From Arenibacter antarcticus (GTDB lineage: Bacteria; Bacteroidota; Bacteroidia; Flavobacteriales; Flavobacteriaceae), in assembly GCF_041320605.1 (NCBI RefSeq), contig NZ_CP166679.1:2900001-2964000 (forward strand): a DNA stretch of 64,000 bases, read 5' to 3'. The translations under genes were made by a program, and so were the position numbers. Of this stretch, positions 25,923-34,393 are shown piece by piece. Numbering within the stretch: the first letter of the stretch is position 1; every line of letters begins with the position of its first letter. The notes beneath the pieces were generated by a model. It ran no database searches. It saw only the letters and a list, made by a program, of their open reading frames with translations, and had not been told where the DNA came from.

Positions 25923-27571
25923 TGTTTTTTAACTATATATAAATTGTTTACCATTCTGTTTTTATGGCTCTTGTTACCTGGAACTGCATTCCTATTTAAG
26001 TCGAAGGTCGATATTACCGTGTAAGTATGTTCGCGACCAAAGATACGCTTAAATTCAACTTCTTCCACCTGCGCAACTAGTACAGCAAAGCTTTCATGTT
26101 TAGGGATATTTATGGTGTTTTCTCCTTTTAGGTCGGGAAGGCTGCTACCGTAGTCCCAGATCATTTCTGGAGCAATTTCCCCAAAACTATAAGTTGTTGT
26201 TCCCTGTTCTAACATAAAGGCCCTTAAATTCGCTATAGAATTATATTCGGTATTCTTTTCCATTGCACCGGCCAAAGGCATGGCAAATAGTTTAATAGCG
26301 GCAATCAAAGAAATAGACAACAGAAAACAAAGGAATAGTTGTTGTCTTTTAAGGTAAATGCCAACTAATATTCCAATGGATGTAAGGGCTATGGAGGAGG
26401 CGATATAGTATCCCCAAAGGTGCTCAAGGTTACCCTCCAAAATAAAATAGGCAACTATGGGAAAAGCAATACCAATAAGTCCCACTATCCCAAAATGTAG
26501 GTAAACTGGAAATTTTTCCAAAGTACTTAATTTGGTTTTAAAATTCTCGAAAAGATAGCTTAGGTATATCCCTATATTAAGGGCAAGCGGAATTAAAACA
26601 GGAACTAGGTAACGCGACTTCTTTTCGGGAATGATAGAAAGTAAGATGACAGAGATAATGGTCCAGAAAAAAGTTAGCTTATAAACTTGCTTGTATTTCA
26701 CCCGATTTTTTAAGTAGGGATAAAGCAAACTAACAAAGGCAGGAATTGTCCACAATCCACTTTGCACAAAAAAGCTCCAATAATAATAAAAGGGTCTAAC
26801 GTTATAACTAGACCAGTTGGCGGTTTCTTTTTTGGTGATGGCCAAAAAGGCCTCGGGATCTGCAAGCCGTACATATAAAAACCACCACATTCCTATCACA
26901 ATAGCAATTACGGACAAAGAAAGTGTTGGAAGTAGCTTTTTGTCTTGGGAAAAACCCTTGTATCTATAGACAATTCCATAAGCTAAAAGGAACGGCAATA
27001 GAAGGCCATAGAAAGAAATGGGCCCTTTACTCATTAGGGAAAGACCTATAAAAATTCCCACTAAGACACTATTCCTCCATTGGTTATTTGTATTATTTAA
27101 AAAGAGGTAAAGAAAATAGATCCCTATCAACATAAAACCGTGGGTGTATATGTCCCAAGGTGCTTCTATGGTTATTCCAATTATATAGAAGGAGGATAGG
27201 AGTACCAAAGCACTAATAAGAGCATCCAGTTTATTGTTCAATAATTTAACCGATAGTTTATAGGCTGTATATCCCAAGACTATGGCCATTAACATAGTAG
27301 GGAAGCGAAGTGCGGCAACATTATCTACACCTAAAAGCCATCCAAAAATAGCAGTGATCCAACTGGGTAAGGGCGGTTTCTCGTACCGGGGAAGTTCATT
27401 CATAGTGGTCAAAAGCCAATTGCCATCAATAACCATTTCCCTTGCTGTGATAAAATTCCTTGCCTCCATGATACTCACGGGGATAACTTCTAAATGAAAA
27501 AGAAAAATCGCCGAGCCCGTTAAGAGTAGGACCATGACGGGATTATTTTTCATCCAATCCATTGGTTTCAT
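25919..27571 (-). CDS. ArnT-like GT39 glycosyltransferase
   Basis: The 550-residue integral membrane protein is of the ArnT/PMT family, which moves a sugar from undecaprenyl phosphate to an acceptor such as lipid A or a protein. The first periplasmic loop has EARNFITAREM and NYEKPPLP-like text (NELPRYEKPPLPSWIT, about 59-74), with catalytic acidic residues just after TM1. About 12 membrane helices are followed by a 100-residue periplasmic tail. It overlaps the LAB_N gene by 29 bases and follows GT2 and LAB_N genes that would make and handle the polyprenyl-linked donor. Confidence 0.9.
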   Translation of the reverse strand: MKPMDWMKNNPVMVLLLTGSAIFLFHLEVIPVSIMEARNFITAREMVIDGNWLLTTMNELPRYEKPPLPSWITAIFGWLLGVDNVAALRFPTMLMAIVLGYTAYKLSVKLLNNKLDALISALVLLSSFYIIGITIEAPWDIYTHGFMLIGIYFLYLFLNNTNNQWRNSVLVGIFIGLSLMSKGPISFYGLLLPFLLAYGIVYRYKGFSQDKKLLPTLSLSVIAIVIGMWWFLYVRLADPEAFLAITKKETANWSSYNVRPFYYYWSFFVQSGLWTIPAFVSLLYPYLKNRVKYKQVYKLTFFWTIISVILLSIIPEKKSRYLVPVLIPLALNIGIYLSYLFENFKTKLSTLEKFPVYLHFGIVGLIGIAFPIVAYFILEGNLEHLWGYYIASSIALTSIGILVGIYLKRQQLFLCFLLSISLIAAIKLFAMPLAGAMEKNTEYNSIANLRAFMLEQGTTTYSFGEIAPEMIWDYGSSLPDLKGENTINIPKHESFAVLVAQVEEVEFKRIFGREHTYTVISTFDLNRNAVPGNKSHKNRMVNNLYIVKKQ

Positions 27572-28181
27572 TTTTTAGGATAAATAAATTTCTTAAATAG
27601 ACAATCAACCCCAAGCTATGTCCAGCAAAGAGAACGGGATCTCTTCTAAATATCGCATAAGTTAGGATCAGCGAAGCTCCAATTAAGCTAAGTAGCCAAA
27701 ATCCAAAAGGAAGGCTAGAGGCTTTCTTTTTTTCCGAGTACACCCATTGGTACACAAACCTAAAGGTGAAAATTAGTTGGGCAACACTTCCCAAGAGTAA
27801 CAACCAAAGGGGAATATTTTCGTTGTTAAAGAAACTGTCTATATCGTATGTATTGTTATTGTAACCATAAACAATGATGATAACGGGAAATATATAAAGG
27901 AAAATCCGAAGGAACTTGGGCAATTTTTGCCACTCGCCTTGCATTTGAATATTTCTGATATAGACAAAATAGGTAATGGCCTGACCAAGCATTATGGCGA
28001 AATCTTCACGAAGCCATCCGTACACAAACAATAAAAAAGAGGCTAGAAGGCTAAGTTGCCAAAAAAGCCTAGGCGTAACTACTTTTTTATTTTTTTCAGA
28101 GATGATCCACTGCACCAACATTCTGCTGGAAAAAAGAATCTGGGCTAAAAAGCCAATTGCATACACTGTCCAGTCTGCCAT
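27543..28181 (-). CDS. Tandem LAB_N domain membrane protein
   Basis: The 212-residue protein contains two copies of the lipid-A-disaccharide synthase N-terminal domain (LAB_N): FLAQILFSSRMLVQWIISEK (about 11-30) and VAQLIFTFRFVYQWVYSEKK (about 132-151), each followed by a WxLSLx(A/G)S helix and a YxRN end. Each copy is a three-helix unit, giving about six helices. It has no LpxB catalytic domain. It sits directly (zero-base gap) behind the GT2 gene, whose product it may support in lipid-linked sugar transport (inference). Confidence 0.85.
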   Translation of the reverse strand: MADWTVYAIGFLAQILFSSRMLVQWIISEKNKKVVTPRLFWQLSLLASFLLFVYGWLREDFAIMLGQAITYFVYIRNIQMQGEWQKLPKFLRIFLYIFPVIIIVYGYNNNTYDIDSFFNNENIPLWLLLLGSVAQLIFTFRFVYQWVYSEKKKASSLPFGFWLLSLIGASLILTYAIFRRDPVLFAGHSLGLIVYLRNLFILKNETNGLDEK

Positions 28182-28895
28182 TTAACCAATTCTCTCTATC
28201 TGGTAGTTAATATATTTTTTCTTCATCCATAAATAAGCAAAACAATCCATAAGTGGACCTAATAGTCGATTCCACAATCCAAATTTTGCTGTTCCAGCCA
28301 TCCGTGGAAAATGACGAATGGGGATTTGAATGATAGTGCCTTTTTGTAGAAGAATCATGGCAGGTAAAAATCTATGTAAGCCTTTAAACATCGGGATTCT
28401 TTTGGCGTAGTCGGTTTTAATTACCTTTAAGGGGCATCCGGTGTCATCCATGCCATCATCTGTAAAAGCACGTCTAATGCCATTGGCAATAAGGGACGAT
28501 GCATTCTTTATTGGGGAATCCTTTCTGTTTTCCCGAAATCCGGTAACTAGGTCGTAGGGACCTATATGTTGTAAAAGTAGGTTGAAATCTTCAGGAGAGG
28601 TTTGTAGATCAGAATCTATATACCCTAACAAAGGGGTATCCACGTGGTCAAAACCTGCTTTAATAGCCGCACTTAATCCTCTGTTTTGGGCAAATTTTAT
28701 AAAATGAAAGTCGACATTACGTTGGCATATGGCTTCGATAATTTCCTGACTTTTGTCCTTGGATCCATCGTTCACAAAAAGTACTTTGGCCTTTTTTGTG
28801 CAGATAGCCAAATAATGGCCAAGCTCTTTTTCTACACGTTCCAAATTGTCCTCTTCGTTGTAAACGGGTACGATTATAGTGAATTCATAAGTCAT
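28182..28895 (-). CDS. Polyprenyl-phosphate GT2 glycosyltransferase (ArnC/DPM1-like)
   Basis: The 237-residue GT-A enzyme has FTIIVPVYNEEDNL, VLFVNDGSKDKSQEI and GYIDSDLQTSPEDF (DxD, about 96-98), then a RIPMFKGLHRFLP loop. It lacks the two C-terminal membrane helices of full ArnC-type enzymes. It should transfer a sugar from a nucleotide donor to undecaprenyl phosphate at the cytoplasmic face. It is first gene of the GT2-LAB_N-GT39-membrane-protein operon. A TATCTTTG box lies 43 bases upstream. Confidence 0.9.
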   Translation of the reverse strand: MTYEFTIIVPVYNEEDNLERVEKELGHYLAICTKKAKVLFVNDGSKDKSQEIIEAICQRNVDFHFIKFAQNRGLSAAIKAGFDHVDTPLLGYIDSDLQTSPEDFNLLLQHIGPYDLVTGFRENRKDSPIKNASSLIANGIRRAFTDDGMDDTGCPLKVIKTDYAKRIPMFKGLHRFLPAMILLQKGTIIQIPIRHFPRMAGTAKFGLWNRLLGPLMDCFAYLWMKKKYINYQIERIG

Positions 28896-28938
28896 TTTTT
28901 ACTGGGATAGGTTTATCAAGGTCCAAAATGTTAAGGGT

Positions 28939-28946
28939 CAAAGATA
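28939..28946 (-). promoter_or_regulatory. Bacteroidota -7 box (TATCTTTG)
   Basis: Exact TAnnTTTG match on the minus strand, 43 bases before the GT2 start. The -33 element is not clear. Confidence 0.45.
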
Positions 28947-29007
28947 ATAACTTTGGAAACCTATAGGGTATTAATCGCATTCCTAATTTAATATAATTTA
29001 AAGAGAT

Positions 29008-30060
29008 CTATGGTGTTTTGGAAAGCTTTAAAAGTTCTTCTGCAGCAGTAAATGGGGAAATTTTGCCTTCCACCACTTCTTTTGTCATCCTAACCAAAAG
29101 CGATTTAACCTTTTCATTCTGATAGAATTCCTGTTTTAGGAGGTCATCAATACTTTGAAGCAACCAATATTTGTTCTGTTCTTTTCTAGCGGAGAAAAAG
29201 TGATCATTATTTTTACTCTCTTCTACAAAGGCTTGGATAACTTCCCATATTTCCACTATACCGGTATTTTCAGAAGCAGAACAGCTCAACACTTTTGGGA
29301 TCCACCCATTTTTTTTGGGAGGATAGAGGTGAAGCGCCCTTGAAAATTCTACTTTCGCCAATTTTGCTTGTTTTAGGTTCTCTCCATCCGCTTTATTGAT
29401 AACAATAATATCTGCCATTTCTACAATACCGCGTTTTATACCTTGGAGTTCATCTCCCGCACCCGCAAGTTTTAGCAATAGAAAAAAGTCTACCATTCCA
29501 TGTACTGCGGTTTCACTTTGCCCAACTCCTACGGTTTCGATTAATATGATATTGTATCCGGCCGCCTCACATAATAATATGGTTTCCCTGGTTTTTCTGG
29601 CTACCCCGCCTAAAGAACTACCGGCAGGGGAGGGGCGGATAAAAGCATTTGGATCCCTTACCAGTTCTTGCATACGGGTTTTATCACCCAAAATACTTCC
29701 TTTGCTAATGGAGCTAGTTGGATCTACTGCGAGAACAGCAACCTTTTTCCCCATACTAGTAAGGGTGCTCCCGAACGATTCTATAAAAGTGCTTTTGCCT
29801 ACTCCGGGGACTCCGGTAATCCCAATACGTATGCTTTTACCGCTATGAGGCAAACATTTTGCGATAATTTCCTGAGATGGTACTCGGTGTTTGTCAATTC
29901 TGCTTTCAATTATCGTTATGGCCATTGCCAAAGCGGAAATATCGCCTTTTAAAACACCATCTACCAATTCTGATGTAGGCCTATTTTGTTTTCTAAAGGA
30001 TTTAATTTTAGAAATATTGCTTTGTTTGGAGTGCTCGTCAGTATTCAATTTAATGGTCAA
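29008..30060 (-). CDS. meaB: MeaB/ArgK GTPase, methylmalonyl-CoA mutase chaperone
   Basis: The 350-residue SIMIBI-class GTPase has GITGVPGVGKSTF (Walker A, about 77-89), AVDPTSSISKGSILGDKTRM, IETVGVGQSE (switch II) and VINKADG (guanine specificity). It protects and reloads adenosylcobalamin-dependent methylmalonyl-CoA mutase. The mutase genes are not in the window, but a PduO-type cobalamin adenosyltransferase is at 44225. The start codon is TTG, overlapping the 3' end of the DUF2911 gene by 11 bases. Confidence 0.92.
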   Translation of the reverse strand: MTIKLNTDEHSKQSNISKIKSFRKQNRPTSELVDGVLKGDISALAMAITIIESRIDKHRVPSQEIIAKCLPHSGKSIRIGITGVPGVGKSTFIESFGSTLTSMGKKVAVLAVDPTSSISKGSILGDKTRMQELVRDPNAFIRPSPAGSSLGGVARKTRETILLCEAAGYNIILIETVGVGQSETAVHGMVDFFLLLKLAGAGDELQGIKRGIVEMADIIVINKADGENLKQAKLAKVEFSRALHLYPPKKNGWIPKVLSCSASENTGIVEIWEVIQAFVEESKNNDHFFSARKEQNKYWLLQSIDDLLKQEFYQNEKVKSLLVRMTKEVVEGKISPFTAAEELLKLSKTP

Positions 30061-30610
30061 TTGGTATGCTTACTTTAGTTGTATCCCATAATAGACTAAG
30101 AAATACTTTTTCACTCTGATCAAATTGGATCGTAAAACTTTCAATGGGATCTGTCAGCTCTTTAACAGGGACCGAAACCTGCAAAACATCCCATTCCGAA
30201 TCCCTAGTAGTTTCTTTGCCTCCGCTTAAAATAGTTACTCCCCACTCGGGGATTTCACTATTGAATAGGATATCCCAGCTAGTTTTGTTTGGTCTTGTCC
30301 AAAGGGAATAGGTTCCTGCGGCCAAGGACTTTCCCTCTATATGGATTTTTGTCCCAGTAGTGAAGGTAGTGGGCTCATTGGCCCCAGTCCTCCAAACAAT
30401 ACCATAGGGGACCAATTCTCCGAAAATTACACGGTCATTTTTAAAGGGACTGGAATAATTTACAATAAGGTCCATTCCATTTTTATTATAGGTGGCTGTT
30501 TTCTCTGGACTGTTCTTTTTGGTCTGTTCAATTAAATAGGATTTTCCCCCAAGGAAAAAGCCTAATACAAGCACCACAATTAAAATTAAGAGCCATTTTA
30601 GGAATTTCAT
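30050..30610 (-). CDS. DUF2911 domain-containing protein
   Basis: The 186-residue protein has one N-terminal hydrophobic segment (LKWLLILIVVLVLGFFLGG) that anchors it to the inner membrane or acts as a signal, then a DUF2911 beta-sandwich: FGELVPYGIVWRTGANEPTTF, LAAGTYSLWTRP and WDILFNSEIPEWG. Function of the family is unknown; members are frequent in Bacteroidota. Overlaps meaB by 11 bases, probably an operon. Confidence 0.88.
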   Translation of the reverse strand: MKFLKWLLILIVVLVLGFFLGGKSYLIEQTKKNSPEKTATYNKNGMDLIVNYSSPFKNDRVIFGELVPYGIVWRTGANEPTTFTTGTKIHIEGKSLAAGTYSLWTRPNKTSWDILFNSEIPEWGVTILSGGKETTRDSEWDVLQVSVPVKELTDPIESFTIQFDQSEKVFLSLLWDTTKVSIPIDH

Positions 30611-30639
30611 AACAAGTGGGTTATTGGTTATACGTGTTC

Positions 30640-31548
30640 CTAATTTACGAAACCAAATCTATATTCCGTTCCATTGTGATAAGTTTCTCCCGGATTTAAA
30701 ATGCTGTTAGGGAAGCTAGGTTGATTGGGTGCATCTGGGAAATTCTGTGTTTCAAAACAAATTGCGGCAAATTCAGGGGGGGTATATACCACCATCGCAG
30801 GTTGATCGGTAATCACTTCCATGGAAATGCCCGATTTATTGGAAGACAATTTGGTGTTGAACCGTAAACTGGAATCTAGAACAAAGGGTGTGTCAAAACG
30901 AGTCTGGTCAATTTTTTTCCGTTCCAGGAAATCATAGTTCGTACCTTTAACGGAGACTACTTCCCCCGTTGGCATCAGTTGTGGATCGAGTTCTAAAAAT
31001 TCAGAACAGGGCATTCTTAAGTCGTAATGATCCAATTTAACCTCCCCATCCAAATTAAAATAGGAGTGATTGGTAAGGTTTACTGGAGTTGCCTTGTCTG
31101 TTGTTGCTTGGTGGATTATATGTAAGGACGAATCCATTAATTTATAGGTTAGGGTAACAGCAAGATTGCCAGGATACCCTTCTTCCATATCCATACTATT
31201 ATAAGTTAGGGTGACAAACGGATTTTCTCCGTCATGAACTTTATCAATCTTCCATATTTTTTTTCCAAATCCCTCTTTTCCACCGTGTAAATGCACCCCA
31301 TTGTGGGCAAATAAAGGATAGTCGGTTCCATCAATGGTAAAGCTACTATTGGAAATTCTCCCAGCATAACGTCCAATACAGGCGCCAAGGGATTTATTGT
31401 CTGTTAGGTAGCGCTCTGGTTCCTCAAAACCAACTACTACATTAATATCATTCCCGTCTTTATTCTTAAGGATGAGTTTTTGTATGATAGCCCCGTAATC
31501 TAGTACCGTAAGGGTAATGAAATTGTTTTTTATCGTAACTTGATTCAA
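30640..31548 (-). CDS. galM: Aldose 1-epimerase (galactose mutarotase)
   Basis: The 302-residue beta-sandwich enzyme interconverts alpha and beta anomers of aldoses. It has GRYAGRISNSSF, FAHNGVHLHGG (first histidine), NLTNHSYFNLDG (catalytic histidine) and a glutamate in the C-terminal PNSILNPGETY. No signal peptide is present, so it is cytosolic. The start codon is TTG (in-frame ATG is absent upstream). It lies 29 bases upstream of DUF2911 on the same strand. Confidence 0.9.
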   Translation of the reverse strand: MNQVTIKNNFITLTVLDYGAIIQKLILKNKDGNDINVVVGFEEPERYLTDNKSLGACIGRYAGRISNSSFTIDGTDYPLFAHNGVHLHGGKEGFGKKIWKIDKVHDGENPFVTLTYNSMDMEEGYPGNLAVTLTYKLMDSSLHIIHQATTDKATPVNLTNHSYFNLDGEVKLDHYDLRMPCSEFLELDPQLMPTGEVVSVKGTNYDFLERKKIDQTRFDTPFVLDSSLRFNTKLSSNKSGISMEVITDQPAMVVYTPPEFAAICFETQNFPDAPNQPSFPNSILNPGETYHNGTEYRFGFVN

Positions 31549-31700
31549 TGTGTTCCCTTTTTAATTAAACATAAAAATACACTTTTTTGCAACACAGGAA
31601 TTATTCCTTCGTCCTTTAAGCAAAAGAAGAACAGTTTTGGAGTTTATAAATTTTCAAGAATGTTATCCGGCAACCTTAACCAAGTAACGAAACTGGCCTA

Positions 31701-32216
31701 ATGTTACAAATCGATATTGTAGAACAATGCAAGCGCAATGATCGTAAAGCGCAATTAAAATTATACCGGCAATATTGCCAGGGGATGTTTTGTGTTGCCA
31801 TGAGATATGTGAAAAATGCGGACGACGCCGAGGATGTTTTGCAGGAGTCCTTTATAAAGGCATTCCAAAAAATGGATCAATACAAGGGGGAAGTTACTTT
31901 TGGTGCCTGGTTAAAAAAAATTGTAATCAACAAAAGCCTCGATTTTCTAAAAACCAAGCAATTAAAAGTAGTGGAGTTGAAGGAAGGGTATATGGGAGTA
32001 ACCCTAGATGAGGATTGGACGGTTAGCGATGGCGTACAATATAAGGAGGTAATGATTGCGATAACTAAATTACCGGATAAATATAGAAACGTAGTGCAAT
32101 TGTTTTTGTTAGAGGGGTATGATCACAGTGAGATTTCTGAAATTTTGAGCATTAGTACTACTGCCTGTAGGACTAGATTATTGCGAGGCAAAGGACAATT
32201 AAAGCAACTAATATAA
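31701..32216 (+). CDS. ECF-type RNA polymerase sigma factor
   Basis: The 171-residue sigma-70 family protein has region 2 (KLYRQYCQGMFCVAMRYVKNADDAEDVLQESFIKAF) and region 4 (ITKLPDKYRNVVQLFLLEGYDHSEISEILSIS) with the typical helix-turn-helix. It is first of three genes; the second encodes a membrane-anchored protein that may bind it as anti-sigma factor, the third an exported protein. Envelope-signal regulation is a reasonable inference. Confidence 0.92.
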   Translation: MLQIDIVEQCKRNDRKAQLKLYRQYCQGMFCVAMRYVKNADDAEDVLQESFIKAFQKMDQYKGEVTFGAWLKKIVINKSLDFLKTKQLKVVELKEGYMGVTLDEDWTVSDGVQYKEVMIAITKLPDKYRNVVQLFLLEGYDHSEISEILSISTTACRTRLLRGKGQLKQLI

Positions 32217-32226
32217 GCGAACAAGT

Positions 32227-32823
32227 ATGTCACAGGATCTTAGAAAAATGTTTACAGATTTGGACCAGTCAGGGGAATATATCATGAAGGCTGGCCATGA
32301 GAAGCGTTTCTTGGAACGCTTGGAAAAGGAATTGCCGAGCGCCAAAAGATCTGTTTTTCCATGGGTTAAAATTGCGGCGGCATTAGTGCTCCTAATGGGT
32401 TTGGGAACTTATTTTTTACTAAATGTCCAACAAAATGGAACACTTAATACAAGGGTGGTGGATAGTGAAAAGGTGTTGCCGGTAGGGTCAGCTATTTCTT
32501 TAGGAGACCTCTCCCCAGATCTAAAAAAGTTAGAGAACTATTATATGGCCAATATCAATATGGAGCTGTCCCATTTGGAAATCTCCGATCGCAATAAAAT
32601 TTTGATCGATAGCTTTATGGAGCGCATGGAAGAACTGAATAATGAATATAAAGTTTTAAATGGAGAATTAAATGAAATAGGTCCCAATGATCAGACCATA
32701 TCGGCACTTATAAAAAATTTACAATTGCGGTTACAGTTATTGCGCAAATTGAAAGATAAATTAATCGAATTGAAAGCCCAGAATAGCGGGTCGGACAACG
32801 ATAACGCTATGACTAGTATTTAA
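32227..32823 (+). CDS. Membrane-anchored putative anti-sigma factor
   Basis: A 198-residue protein with a cytoplasmic N-terminus of about 40 residues (MSQDLRKMFTDLDQSGEYIMKAG), one membrane helix (WVKIAAALVLLMGLGTYFLL) and a periplasmic helical domain of about 130 residues (IDSFMERMEELNNEYKVL onward). No zinc-binding HxxxCxxC motif occurs, so the sigma-binding role is inferred from position (10 bases after the sigma gene) and topology. Confidence 0.72.
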   Translation: MSQDLRKMFTDLDQSGEYIMKAGHEKRFLERLEKELPSAKRSVFPWVKIAAALVLLMGLGTYFLLNVQQNGTLNTRVVDSEKVLPVGSAISLGDLSPDLKKLENYYMANINMELSHLEISDRNKILIDSFMERMEELNNEYKVLNGELNEIGPNDQTISALIKNLQLRLQLLRKLKDKLIELKAQNSGSDNDNAMTSI

Positions 32824-32846
32824 AGAAATACCATAAATAAAACGAA

Positions 32847-34352
32847 ATGAAAAATATAATTATGGCTGTTGCGGCCATGTACATCTTAGTTGGAAGTAGC
32901 GGAGCATATGCCCAGAAAAGAACAAAAACAATCCATGAGAATTTTAATATTGGCAATGATGCGGTTTTGGAAATTATTACCAGTTATGCCGATATAGAAT
33001 TTGAAACATGGAACAGGAATGAAATAGATATTGTGGCAGTCATAGAAATAGAAGGTGCAACCCCTGAGGAAGTGGAGGCTAATTTCACTAATATTCCCAT
33101 TAAAATTATTGGAAACAGTAAGAAAATAGAGATAAGTACTGGGTCCAAGCATCGCCAACTACTTGCTTTTGATGCGGATAGTTTTAGGAATCTTGATATC
33201 GATATTTTGGACGACCTCGATTGGAATGAACATGAGATAGAGATTTCAGCCTTGCCCATGATTCCGGAAATTATGGAAATACCTCCAATGCCGCCGATGA
33301 ATATTCAACATTTTGATTATGAGGCTTACAAAAAGGATGGGGAAGCTTATATGAAAGAATGGAAAAAGGAATTTGATAAAAGCTTTAGCAAGGAGTATCA
33401 AGATAAGTTGGAAGAATGGGGTAAGCGAATGGAAGTCAAGCGGGAGGAAATAAGGGAAAAACGTCAGGAAAGAGTTGAAGAAAGGCAAGAAGCAATACAG
33501 GAACGCATTGGGAAAATGCAGGAGGCACAGGAAAAACGAAAAGAAGTAATGGAAGAGGCTCGCAGTCAACGCGGGGAGGAAATGGAATTAAAAAGGCGTG
33601 AGCAAAGAGATAGGAATCAACACAAAAAAATGGTTTTAGAACGGGATTCGCTTAAGTTGAAGCGAGAAGAATTGTTTGAAATGGGCGATAAACACCGGCA
33701 GGGACCTAATATTTTTTACTTCTCGGATAAAGGAGATCACAGGAACTATAAGATCAAGAAGACGATTAAGATAAAATTACCAAAATCCACCAAAATAATA
33801 ATGAATGTAAGACATGGGGAGGTTAAGTTGGCCGAAAACACCAATAATATAAGCGCTACTTTATCCTATGCAACCTTATTGGCATCTACTATAGACGGCG
33901 ATAAAACATCTATTAACGCCTCTTATTCCCCGGTTAGCGTTCAGAAATGGAACTATGGCGAGTTGAAGACCGATTATTCTGAGAGGGTTCATATCAAGGA
34001 GGTGGGCAACCTAAGGTTGAACGCTACTTTTTCCGATGTTACGATCGAGTCATTATTGTCTAAAGCTGTTATTAAAAATGATTTTGGTCCGTTGAGCATC
34101 AACGCCGTTTCCAAAGACTTTGAAGATCTGGAAATTCAGCTCCAAAATGCCGAACTGCGTTGTAATTTACCTACAACGGCTTATAATATTGTGGTTAACA
34201 GCTCCAATTCAAAGGTTGAATTCCCCAAGGATCTAGGCCTGCAAAAAAATAAAAATGGTTATAGCACCTCATACAAGGGGTATAACGGGAAAAAGGATAG
34301 TGGAAAATCTATTGTTATAAATTCTAAATACAGCGATATTAAATTGCAATAA
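32847..34352 (+). CDS. Exported protein with charged coiled coil and DUF4097-like beta repeats
   Basis: The 501-residue protein has a signal peptide (cleavage near GAYAQ-K). A first beta-rich part (residues 25-90) is like the start of DUF4097/adhesin domains (SYADIEFETWNRNEIDI). Residues about 165-275 form a highly charged Glu/Arg/Lys coiled coil (for example REEIREKRQERVEERQEA). Then beta strands resume (MNVRHGEVKLAENTNNISA, FSDVTIESL) with the repeated short strand pattern of DUF4097. It is last in the sigma operon and may be its main output or sensor. Function unknown. Confidence 0.75.
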   Translation: MKNIIMAVAAMYILVGSSGAYAQKRTKTIHENFNIGNDAVLEIITSYADIEFETWNRNEIDIVAVIEIEGATPEEVEANFTNIPIKIIGNSKKIEISTGSKHRQLLAFDADSFRNLDIDILDDLDWNEHEIEISALPMIPEIMEIPPMPPMNIQHFDYEAYKKDGEAYMKEWKKEFDKSFSKEYQDKLEEWGKRMEVKREEIREKRQERVEERQEAIQERIGKMQEAQEKRKEVMEEARSQRGEEMELKRREQRDRNQHKKMVLERDSLKLKREELFEMGDKHRQGPNIFYFSDKGDHRNYKIKKTIKIKLPKSTKIIMNVRHGEVKLAENTNNISATLSYATLLASTIDGDKTSINASYSPVSVQKWNYGELKTDYSERVHIKEVGNLRLNATFSDVTIESLLSKAVIKNDFGPLSINAVSKDFEDLEIQLQNAELRCNLPTTAYNIVVNSSNSKVEFPKDLGLQKNKNGYSTSYKGYNGKKDSGKSIVINSKYSDIKLQ

Positions 34353-34393
34353 GGGCAAATAAGCTGCCCGTATTGCAAGTCTGTATAGTCTTA

